A DNA stretch of 64,000 bases from Paenibacillus_G filicis (GTDB taxonomy: Bacteria > Bacillota > Bacilli > Paenibacillales > NBRC-103111). A model generated the notes under the pieces. That model made no database searches, was not told where the DNA came from, and saw only the letters and a program-made list of their open reading frames with translations. The position numbers and the translations under genes are program-made. The DNA lies in assembly GCF_038070315.1 (NCBI RefSeq), contig NZ_JBBPCC010000009.1:62001-126000 (forward strand), given 5' to 3'. Below are positions 7,924 to 15,315 of the stretch, in pieces. Position 1 is the first letter of the stretch; each line of letters opens with the position of its first letter.

Positions 7924-8835
7924 CTGAATATCGAGAATATGGAGGCTTTTGTCTACGTCATTCATTATAACAGCTTTCACAAAGCAGCGGATGCGTTATT
8001 CCTGTCCCAGCCGTCGGTATCGGCCCGCATTCAGTCGCTGGAGCGGGAGCTTGGTGCCAAGCTGTTTCAGCGGGAAGGCCGGCACTTCAGTCTGACGGAG
8101 AAGGGTAAGCAATTCTTGCCTTATGCCCGTCAAATTCTGCAATCGTACAAGAAGGGCAAGCAGCAGCTTCGCCAGATGAATGCCGTGCCCGACGAGCTTC
8201 GTCTGGGCTGCACCGTGTCTGCGTCCACGTATATATTGCCGGAGCTGCTGCCTGCGTTCAGACGCAAGTACCGCGAGGTTCCAGTGAAGCTGGAGACTGC
8301 TTCCAGTGAGGCGATCCTAGAGAAGCTGCTGGCTAAGGAGATTGACGTCGGGCTGGTGCGGAGCATCTCCCATCCCGATATCGATGCGGTGCGTCTGTAT
8401 GAAGATCCGATCCGGCTGTTCGTCTATGCCGGTCATCCGTTCGCGTCGCGCAGCGGAGTGACGGTAGAAGAAGTGGGCCGACAGCCGCTCGTATTCTTCG
8501 AGTGCGGCTCACTCGATTGGATGAAAATTCATCGGCTGTTCGAAGCATTGGATCATCCTCCTAGCATCGCGATGCATATCGATAACCTGGAGACGGCCAA
8601 GAAGCTGGTGCTGCGTGGAACGGGGATCAGCTTCTTGCCTGAGCTGTGCGCACGCGAGGAGATGCGGGAAGGAAGACTTATTCCGATCGATATTCCGTCG
8701 CTGTCCGGGTTGTCATTGGGAACGGAGGTTGTCACACGGAAGGGTGAGGGCACCGGCCTGCGGGACCGTTTCATGGAGCTCTGCCTGGAGCTTGATCTGA
8801 AGGCCTATCCGACCGAGATGGCCGCACGTGCGTAG
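7924..8835 (+). CDS. LysR family transcriptional regulator of the sulfur cluster
   Basis: The 303-residue protein has an N-terminal winged helix-turn-helix (FHKAADALFLSQPSVSARIQ followed by LERELGAKLF) and a C-terminal periplasmic-binding-like effector domain (LRLGCTVSASTYILPELL and onward), the layout of LysR regulators. Homologues start MNIENxEAFVYV, which here corresponds to CTG-AAT-ATC-GAG at 7924, placed 8 nt after AGAGGGGG; ATG 7864 is inside a terminator and ATG 7903 has no ribosome binding site. A CTG start is therefore likely. Its place between the reductase and monooxygenase genes mirrors YtlI/CmoR-type regulators of sulfur operons. Confidence 0.8.
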   Translation: MNIENMEAFVYVIHYNSFHKAADALFLSQPSVSARIQSLERELGAKLFQREGRHFSLTEKGKQFLPYARQILQSYKKGKQQLRQMNAVPDELRLGCTVSASTYILPELLPAFRRKYREVPVKLETASSEAILEKLLAKEIDVGLVRSISHPDIDAVRLYEDPIRLFVYAGHPFASRSGVTVEEVGRQPLVFFECGSLDWMKIHRLFEALDHPPSIAMHIDNLETAKKLVLRGTGISFLPELCAREEMREGRLIPIDIPSLSGLSLGTEVVTRKGEGTGLRDRFMELCLELDLKAYPTEMAARA

Positions 8836-8861
8836 GAAAGATATGGGCTTGAATAGAAGAG

Positions 8862-8879
8862 TTCTATCGATATATAGAA
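8862..8879. promoter_or_regulatory. Candidate LysR-type operator
   Basis: TTCTAT-CGATAT-ATAGAA is a perfect 18-bp dyad containing the T-N11-A pattern that LysR regulators recognise. It lies between the LysR gene and the first monooxygenase gene, about 115 bp before that gene's start. Confidence 0.45.
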
Positions 8880-8994
8880 AATGCTAATTTAACCTTGTGA
8901 GCCTACAGACGTGGTGATAGAGTAGTGGCATGATTTAAAACCGACAAAATTTATAGGTAAAATTTGAATTTTGAATAAGTTGAGGAGTGGGGAT

Positions 8995-10017
8995 ATGGGG
9001 CTGAAGCTGAGCATATTGGATCAAACGGTGATCGGCAAGCAGGAAACGGCCGTTGAGGCATTCCGTCATACGGTGGAGCTGGCCAAGCGGGCCGAGGAGC
9101 TTGGCTACCACCGCTTCTGGGTATCGGAGCATCACGATACGCAGGAGGTTGCGGGTTCGTCGCCAGAGGTGCTGATCTCCCATCTGCTAGCCAAAACCGA
9201 GCGCATCCGGATCGGTTCCGGCGGGGTGATGCTGCAGCATTACAGCCCCTATAAGGTGGTAGAAAACTTTAATGTGTTGGCCGCCCTGGCTCCGGGCCGC
9301 GTCGATCTGGGCATTGGCCGGGCGCCGGGAGGATTGCCCCGTTCGACCCGGGCGCTTCAGCAGACACAGCCGGGGACACCTGCGCGCACGCTGGGGGAAA
9401 AGCTCGTCGAGCTGCAGCAGCATCTGACCGGCTCGCTCCCAGAAGAGCATCCGCTGTATAGTGTCCGCGCTACGCCGCAGATTGAAACCCCAGCAGATCT
9501 GTTCCTGCTGGGAGCCAGCAGCTCCAGTGCCGAATTGGCGGCCGAGCTCGGTATCCCTTATGTATTCGCCCTGTTTATCAACGGCGACGAGGAGGTTGCC
9601 GGACAGGTGCTGCGCACTTACCGCGAGCAATTCCGCCCGAGTGAGGGCGGACTGTCTGCCCCGCATGCGATTTTGGCTGCCTCGGTGGTCGTCGCCGAGA
9701 CGGATGAGGAGGCGAAGAGACTGGCTTCCGACGTGAAGAGCGTCAAAATTCATCTGGAAAGCGGACGGACGATTACGGTGAAGACACTGGAGCATGCGGA
9801 GGAATTCGGCAGACAGACGGATGAGAAGTTCACCATCGAAGTGAAGGAAGCAAAGGTCATTCATGGCTCAAGCGATACGGTACGCGATCAGCTCATCGAG
9901 CTGACGGAGCGGTACGGGCTGCAGGAGCTGGTGCTTACAGCCCCGGTCGAGAAATTTGCGGACCGCCGCCGTGGCTTCGAGCTGCTGCAGGAGGCATTCG
10001 CCGCACAGAAGGTGTAA
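8995..10017 (+). CDS. LLM-class flavin-dependent monooxygenase (luciferase-like)
   Basis: The 340-residue protein is a bacterial-luciferase-like TIM barrel. It begins LKLSILDQT, then has ELGYHRFWVSEHHD, RIRIGSGGVMLQHY and GRVDLGIGRAPGG, all diagnostic of the YtmO/MsnO8-type subgroup. These FMNH2-dependent enzymes oxidise organosulfur or related substrates. ATG 8995 has GAGGAG about 8 nt upstream; the TTG at 8971 is less likely. It is followed after 67 nt by the NtaA-type monooxygenase, a pairing seen in Bacillus sulfur-salvage operons (ytmO with ytnJ). Confidence 0.85.
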   Translation: MGLKLSILDQTVIGKQETAVEAFRHTVELAKRAEELGYHRFWVSEHHDTQEVAGSSPEVLISHLLAKTERIRIGSGGVMLQHYSPYKVVENFNVLAALAPGRVDLGIGRAPGGLPRSTRALQQTQPGTPARTLGEKLVELQQHLTGSLPEEHPLYSVRATPQIETPADLFLLGASSSSAELAAELGIPYVFALFINGDEEVAGQVLRTYREQFRPSEGGLSAPHAILAASVVVAETDEEAKRLASDVKSVKIHLESGRTITVKTLEHAEEFGRQTDEKFTIEVKEAKVIHGSSDTVRDQLIELTERYGLQELVLTAPVEKFADRRRGFELLQEAFAAQKV

Positions 10018-10084
10018 CGGATCGTTTGTCCCGCCGGAGAAGTCCGGGATCACAGCATATTCAAAAGAAAGATGGGTGGAGTCA

Positions 10085-11479
10085 TTGACACAATCACGGA
10101 AGCTTAGGCTTGGCGCTATCATTCATGGAGTAGGCAGCAGCATGTCGACCTGGCGGCATCCCGATATTTTGTCCGATGCCAGCATCAATATCGAGTATTA
10201 CAAGCAGCAAGCCTTGATCGCGGAGACAGGTAAGTTCGATCTGGTATTCATCGCGGATGGCTTGTTTATCAATGAAAAATCGATTCCTCACTTTCTGAAC
10301 CGCTTCGAGCCTATCACTATTTTGTCTGCACTGGCAGCCGTGACCTCCCGGATCGGTCTCGTTGGGACCTTATCGACCTCCTACAGCGAGCCGTTTACGG
10401 TCTCCAGACAATTCGCTTCGCTGGATCATATCAGCGGAGGCCGGGCCGGATGGAATGTGGTGACTTCGCCGCTTGAGGGCTCGGCGCTGAATTTCAGCAA
10501 AAAAGACCATCCTACACATGGCCAGAGGTACCGGATTGCCGAAGAATATCTGGAGGTAGCCAAGGGGCTGTGGGATTCCTGGGAGGACGATGCTTTTGTC
10601 CGCGACAAGGAGTCAGGCGTCTTCTTCGACCCAGCCAAGCTGCACAAGCTGAACCACAAGGGCGAGAACTTCGCCGTACAGGGGCCGCTGAATATTGCGC
10701 GTTCCCGTCAGGGGCAGCCGGTCGTCTTCCAGGCAGGCTCCTCGGACAGCGGGCGGACGCTGGCTGCTAAGACTGCGGATGCTGTCTTTACCGGTCACGA
10801 GACGATCGAGGAGGCTAAGAGCTTCTACCGTGACGTGAAGCAGAGGGCGGCATTGTACGGACGTTCTGCCGACGAGCTGCTGATTTTCCCAGGCATCGAT
10901 CCGATCGTCGGACGCACCCGGGAGGAAGCGGAACGCAAGTACAAGGAGATTACGGATCTGATCAGCCCGGAGACAGCGCTTAAATATTTAGGCCGCTTTT
11001 TCGACCATCATGATTTCTCGGTATACGAGCTGGATGCTCCGTTTCCCGAGCTTGGGGATATCGGATCGAACAGCTTCCGCAGCGGTACGGACAAAATCAA
11101 GCAAAAAGCTAAGGAACAGGGACTTACGCTGCGTCAGGTTGCGCTGCAGACAGCTTCACCGCGAAGCGGTTTCCTGGGGTCTGCTGAAGAGGTTGCCGAT
11201 CAGGTGCAGCGGTGGTTCGAGGAAGAAGCGGCTGACGGCTTCATCATTCATTCCAGTGTTCCACACGCGTTGGATGACTTCGTCGAGCTGGTCGTACCGA
11301 TCCTGCAGGAACGGGGCATTTATCGTACGGAGTATGAAGCCGATACGCTCCGCGGGAATCTGGGCTTGAGCAAGCCTGTGAACCGGTATACGAAGGCTCG
11401 TCAGGAGGCAGAGGCAGCAGAGCAGCATGCCGGACGGGCAGAAGTCGAAGCGGCGGCCTCCGCAGCGCGACAAGGCTAG
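10085..11479 (+). CDS. NtaA/SnaA/DszA family FMNH2-dependent monooxygenase
   Basis: The 464-residue protein belongs to the nitrilotriacetate monooxygenase component A family, larger luciferase-like enzymes that act on nitrilotriacetate, dibenzothiophene sulfone or S-alkyl cysteines. Recognisable segments are LRLGAIIHGVG, FIADGLFI, EPITILSALAAVTSRIGLVGTLST, ISGGRAGWNVVTS and PVVFQAGSSDSGR. Homology places the start at TTG 10085 (LTQSRKLRLG); the reading frame extends upstream into the previous gene without a ribosome binding site. The last 30 residues are alanine- and glutamate-rich and probably disordered. Confidence 0.85.
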   Translation: MTQSRKLRLGAIIHGVGSSMSTWRHPDILSDASINIEYYKQQALIAETGKFDLVFIADGLFINEKSIPHFLNRFEPITILSALAAVTSRIGLVGTLSTSYSEPFTVSRQFASLDHISGGRAGWNVVTSPLEGSALNFSKKDHPTHGQRYRIAEEYLEVAKGLWDSWEDDAFVRDKESGVFFDPAKLHKLNHKGENFAVQGPLNIARSRQGQPVVFQAGSSDSGRTLAAKTADAVFTGHETIEEAKSFYRDVKQRAALYGRSADELLIFPGIDPIVGRTREEAERKYKEITDLISPETALKYLGRFFDHHDFSVYELDAPFPELGDIGSNSFRSGTDKIKQKAKEQGLTLRQVALQTASPRSGFLGSAEEVADQVQRWFEEEAADGFIIHSSVPHALDDFVELVVPILQERGIYRTEYEADTLRGNLGLSKPVNRYTKARQEAEAAEQHAGRAEVEAAASAARQG

Positions 11480-11584
11480 CAGACCGAGGCAGAAGGCGGG
11501 GGGTCAACCGCGCAAGCCGCAGTCCGGAGCATTCCCCACATGCAGGGACAACTTTTAACGTTACACGAAATGGAGAGAAGATTC

Positions 11585-13234
11585 ATGAGAAAAAGGCTCT
11601 TGCAAGTATCTGCGCTCGCGGTTGCCCTGTCTGTATTCGTTGCAGGATGCGGAGGGGATGCGAAGCCGCCTGCGGCATCCGGCACCAATGCCCCGCCTGC
11701 TGCCGGAACGCCTGTCCAGGGTGGAGAATTCACATTTGCTCTGGCCGGCTCCCCGTCGGGTCTGGACCCGAACGTCGTGCCGGCAGCCGTGGAATATCGC
11801 GTGATGCGGGCCATCTACGACAGTCTGGTCGTGCAACTGCCGGATAAGTCGATCAAGCCGTGGCTGGCGACGGAATGGACGGTGTCGCCGGATGGCAAAA
11901 GCTATACGTTCAAGCTGCGCAATGATGTGAAGTTCCATGATGGTACGCCGTTCAATGCGGCGGCGGTCAAGTATAACTTCGACCGGATCGTCAACCCGGC
12001 GACCAAGTCCAAGTTCGCCATTACCTTGCTGGGGCCTTATGAATCGTCGGAGGTTGTCGATGAGTTTACCGTCAAGGTTAACCTGAAATCGCCGTATGCG
12101 GCGTTTCTGAGCAGTCTGGGTCAGGCGTTCCTGGGGATTGTATCGCCGGCCGCTGGGGAGAAGTACAAGGATCAGCTCGTCAAAAATCCGGTCGGGACCG
12201 GCGCCTTCAAGTTCGTGAGCTGGACGGAAAATTCAGCGATCACGCTGGAGCGCAATCCGGATTACAAGTGGGGTCCGCTGCTGGCGGATAATAAGGGTCC
12301 GGCCTATGTCGATAAGCTGATTTTTAAAATCATTCCAGAGGAGGCAACGCGGATCGGCAGCGTGCAGAGCGCTCAAGTATCGGCCGCCGAGACGGTTCCT
12401 CCGCAAAATATCGTCTCTCTGAAGGACGATCCAAACGTCAAGCTGCTGCAGGCGGAGGCTACGGGCATCCCGTATACGCTGATGCTGAATCAGACGCATG
12501 AGCCGTGGAACCAACTGAACGCCCGCAAGGCAGTTCAGCAGGCCATCAATATCGATGCCATCGTCAAGACCTTGTATCTCGGCACCTACCAGCGCGCATG
12601 GTCGCCGCTGACGCCGGCGATGCTCGGCTACAACGCCTCGTTAGAGAACACGGTTAAGCCGGATACGGCCAAGGCCAATCAATTGCTGGAAGACCTCGGA
12701 TGGATCAAGGGAGCCGACGGGATCCGGGTGAAGGATGGCAAGAAGCTGACGCTGCACTATATTGATAACTCGCCGAACCGCGAGAAGCGGCATGATATTG
12801 CCGCGATGATCCAGCAGCAGCTCAAGCAGGTCGGCATTCAGGTTGATGTGGAGACGTTGGCGGATTCGACCCCGGCCGTTATGGTCAAGGGAACCAATGA
12901 TATTTACGGCGTCAGCAACGTATCGGGCGACCCGGATATTCTGCGGAGCTTCTTCCATACCAATGCCATTCCGACGCCGGAGAAATGGGGTCATAATCAC
13001 ACCCGCAAGTCTGATCCGCAGCTCGACCAATGGCTGGAGGAAGGCTTGAAGGAGCAAGACCCGGCGAAGCGTGCAGAGGTCTACAAGAAGGTGCAGGCTT
13101 ACGTGGTGGAGAATGCCTATGGCTTCCCGGTCTATGTATTCCCCTACACGGTAGCTACGACGAAGGCGGTTCAGGGCTTGAAGTTCGACTCGCTCGGCTA
13201 TCCGCTATTCTATGACGTAAGCTTGAAGAAATAA
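11585..13234 (+). CDS. Peptide/nickel-type ABC transporter substrate-binding lipoprotein
   Basis: The 549-residue family 5 extracellular solute-binding protein starts with a signal peptide and lipobox ending AGC at Cys22, so it is membrane-anchored. GGEFTFALAGSPSGLDPN and YTFKLRNDVKFHDGTPF are typical of DppA/OppA-like proteins that bind peptides or opines. ATG 11585 is preceded by GGAGAG. The gene heads a complete transporter set (two permeases and a fused ATPase) within the sulfur-salvage-like cluster, suggesting that a peptide-like or glutathione-like sulfur compound is imported. Confidence 0.87.
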   Translation: MRKRLLQVSALAVALSVFVAGCGGDAKPPAASGTNAPPAAGTPVQGGEFTFALAGSPSGLDPNVVPAAVEYRVMRAIYDSLVVQLPDKSIKPWLATEWTVSPDGKSYTFKLRNDVKFHDGTPFNAAAVKYNFDRIVNPATKSKFAITLLGPYESSEVVDEFTVKVNLKSPYAAFLSSLGQAFLGIVSPAAGEKYKDQLVKNPVGTGAFKFVSWTENSAITLERNPDYKWGPLLADNKGPAYVDKLIFKIIPEEATRIGSVQSAQVSAAETVPPQNIVSLKDDPNVKLLQAEATGIPYTLMLNQTHEPWNQLNARKAVQQAINIDAIVKTLYLGTYQRAWSPLTPAMLGYNASLENTVKPDTAKANQLLEDLGWIKGADGIRVKDGKKLTLHYIDNSPNREKRHDIAAMIQQQLKQVGIQVDVETLADSTPAVMVKGTNDIYGVSNVSGDPDILRSFFHTNAIPTPEKWGHNHTRKSDPQLDQWLEEGLKEQDPAKRAEVYKKVQAYVVENAYGFPVYVFPYTVATTKAVQGLKFDSLGYPLFYDVSLKK

Positions 13235-13257
13235 GACGGAGAAGGAGCGGGTGGGGC

Positions 13258-14184
13258 ATGGCAGGCGTCATAGTCCAACGGTTGTTATCCTCGGCGATGG
13301 TGCTTGTCGGCGCCTTGGTCCTCGTATTTTTTATCCTGTATCTGCTGCCCGGCGATCCGGTGCTCCTGATGCTGTCAGGGGCACCAACGACGCCGGAGGC
13401 GGTCGAGAATTTGCGTCACCAGCTTGGCTTGGATCAGCCGATCGGCGTTCAGTTTCTGCAGTATATGAAGGATATGCTGCGCGGAGATTTCGGCAAGTCG
13501 CTAGTCGGGGATGACCCGGTGCTGCCGAAGATTTTGTCGCAGTTTCCGTCTACGGCTATCCTGACGCTTGCCAGCACGGTCATTGCGGTCGTGATCGGGA
13601 TCGTGCTTGGCGTGCTGTCGGCGATCCACCGGGGCGGCATCGTGGATGTTGCCGCACGGCTGATCAGTCTGTTCGGCATCTCGATGCCGACTTTCTGGTC
13701 CGGCATCCTGCTGATTCTCATCTTCTCGGTACACTTCCGGGTTTTTCCATCCGTAGGGTCGGAGGGCTGGCAGACACTCGTACTGCCTGCAATTGCGCTG
13801 GGCACAGTCGGGGCGGGCTATATCGTCAGAATGGTGCGAAACAGCATGCTCGAGGTTATGAGCGAGCAGTTTATCGGGACGCTGCGCTCCAAGGGGTTGC
13901 CTGAGCGTACGGTGATGTACCGCCACGCGCTCCGCAATGCGCTCATTCCTGCAATCACGATGATCGGGATTCAGATCGGCGAGCTGATGGCCGGAGCTGT
14001 CGTCGTGGAGACCGTATTCTCCAGGCAGGGCATCGGGCGGCTGCTTGCTACAGCCATTCTGTCCAAGGACATCCCGGTTGTGCAGGGAGTCGTGCTGTTC
14101 ACCGCCATGGCCTATGTCTGCATCAATCTGCTGGTCGATATTTCGTATTCGGCCATTGATCCGAGAGTAAGACGATCGATCTGA
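13258..14184 (+). CDS. Peptide-type ABC transporter permease (DppB-like)
   Basis: The 308-residue membrane protein has an N-terminal transmembrane segment (residues 8-32) followed by LLPGDPV, a motif of DppB/OppB permeases, then the periplasmic loop and five further hydrophobic segments. The cytoplasmic coupling loop RSKGLPERTVMYRHALRNALIP contains the EAA-like motif that contacts the ATPase. It follows the binding protein by 23 nt and precedes the second permease, from which it is separated by an unusual repeat array. Confidence 0.87.
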   Translation: MAGVIVQRLLSSAMVLVGALVLVFFILYLLPGDPVLLMLSGAPTTPEAVENLRHQLGLDQPIGVQFLQYMKDMLRGDFGKSLVGDDPVLPKILSQFPSTAILTLASTVIAVVIGIVLGVLSAIHRGGIVDVAARLISLFGISMPTFWSGILLILIFSVHFRVFPSVGSEGWQTLVLPAIALGTVGAGYIVRMVRNSMLEVMSEQFIGTLRSKGLPERTVMYRHALRNALIPAITMIGIQIGELMAGAVVVETVFSRQGIGRLLATAILSKDIPVVQGVVLFTAMAYVCINLLVDISYSAIDPRVRRSI

Positions 14185-14212
14185 CGACCGGAGAGGCTGG
14201 TTGAACGTTAGA

Positions 14213-14322
14213 GCTTACGAAGCAGCTTTCCTACGGAAAGCTAAGCGTATGCTTTCGAAGTCGGCTTTCCTACGGAAAGCTAAGCATATGCTTACGAAGC
14301 AGCTTTTCTACGAAAAGCTTGG
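14213..14322 (+). repeat. Three tandem hairpin-forming repeats between the two permease genes
   Basis: Three copies of a 38-39-bp unit lie at 14213-14250, 14251-14289 and 14290-14322 (the last one shortened). Each contains a hairpin with a TAC loop: AGCTTTCC/GGAAAGCT in copy 1, GCTTTCC/GGAAAGC in copy 2, and AGCTTTTC/GAAAAGCT in copy 3. The paired C-to-T and G-to-A changes in copy 3 keep the stem intact. The last hairpin directly abuts the GGAGGAGGAG ribosome binding site of the next gene. Confidence 0.85.
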
Positions 14323-14339
14323 AGGAGGAGACATTTCCG

Positions 14340-15236
14340 ATGAAACAATCGATCGCAGCGGAAAATGCGTGGACGGGGAGACGCCGCTTCGCTTTCTTTC
14401 CGCTTAGACTGGGCCTGAGGCGGCTCCCGGTGTCCGACGGATTTTTTTATGCCGCGCTGCTGATTGTGGCATTCATCGTTGTCTGCGCGCTGATTCCGTC
14501 GTGGATCGCACCCTACGCGCCGACAGACATGCGTACAGACGAAATTTTACAGCCGCCAGGTGCGAAGCATTGGTTCGGAACCGATTATTTCGGCCGGGAC
14601 GTGCTGAGTCTGGTCATCCACGGCAGCCGCGACTCGCTGCTGATCGCGCTGGCTTCCGTCCTGATCGGCGGGCTGTCTGGCGGACTGGTGGGCAGCTTAT
14701 CCGCCTATATCGGAGGTGTCGTGGATAAGGCCGTGATGCGGGTCGTCGACGTGCTGATGACGATTCCAAGCCTCCTGCTGGCGCTGGCGATTGCAGCGGC
14801 CTTGGGACCGAGTTTGTTTAATATCGTGCTCTCCGTCAGCATAGCCGCTGTCCCGCGCTACGCGCGCGTGATGCGTGGACAGGTGCTCGCAGTCAAGGGG
14901 CGACCGTTCGTTACGGCGGCTCATTCGATCGGTTCGTCCCACGCCCGTATATTTGTCCGGCATGTGCTGCCCAATTCCCTGTCCCCGCTGCTCGTCATGG
15001 CTACGATTGGCATCGCGTCGTCGATTCTCGTCGCGAGCTCCCTAAGCTTTCTGGGACTTGGCGTGCTGAGGGAAATACCGGACTGGGGCACGCTGCTGTC
15101 GCAGGGGCGCGGATATATTACAGTAGCCTGGTGGATCGCAACGTTCCCGGGGCTCGCCATTACCACGCTGGTACTGACGATCAATCTGATCGGGGATCAG
15201 CTCAGGGATATTCTGGACCCTAAGCGCAGCCGGTAG
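14340..15236 (+). CDS. Peptide-type ABC transporter permease (DppC-like)
   Basis: The 298-residue second permease has the short cytoplasmic N-terminus and first membrane segment at residues 35-55, then the DppC/OppC hallmark HWFGTDYFGRDVLSLVIHGSR, further membrane spans, and the coupling loop HSIGSSHARIFVRHVLPNSLSP. The start at ATG 14340 is preceded by GGAGGAGGAG. It pairs with the DppB-like permease; the gap between them contains three hairpin repeats that could influence its translation or transcript stability. Confidence 0.87.
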   Translation: MKQSIAAENAWTGRRRFAFFPLRLGLRRLPVSDGFFYAALLIVAFIVVCALIPSWIAPYAPTDMRTDEILQPPGAKHWFGTDYFGRDVLSLVIHGSRDSLLIALASVLIGGLSGGLVGSLSAYIGGVVDKAVMRVVDVLMTIPSLLLALAIAAALGPSLFNIVLSVSIAAVPRYARVMRGQVLAVKGRPFVTAAHSIGSSHARIFVRHVLPNSLSPLLVMATIGIASSILVASSLSFLGLGVLREIPDWGTLLSQGRGYITVAWWIATFPGLAITTLVLTINLIGDQLRDILDPKRSR

Positions 15237-15315
15237 GTGGGAACGAGACGATGCGAGCCGCCCGTGTCCGGGCGAGACAGAAGAGGAAGCCGAACAACAA
15301 CCGGAGGTGCAAGGC

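Noticed and set aside
14213..14322. CRISPR-like repeat array
   Set aside because: There are only three units with no unique spacers between them, each unit forms its own hairpin, and no cas genes are present.
14201..14407. Small frame with repeated AFLRKAK-type peptides
   Set aside because: It is a translation of the hairpin repeat array and has no ribosome binding site; the DNA-level repeat with compensatory changes explains it better.
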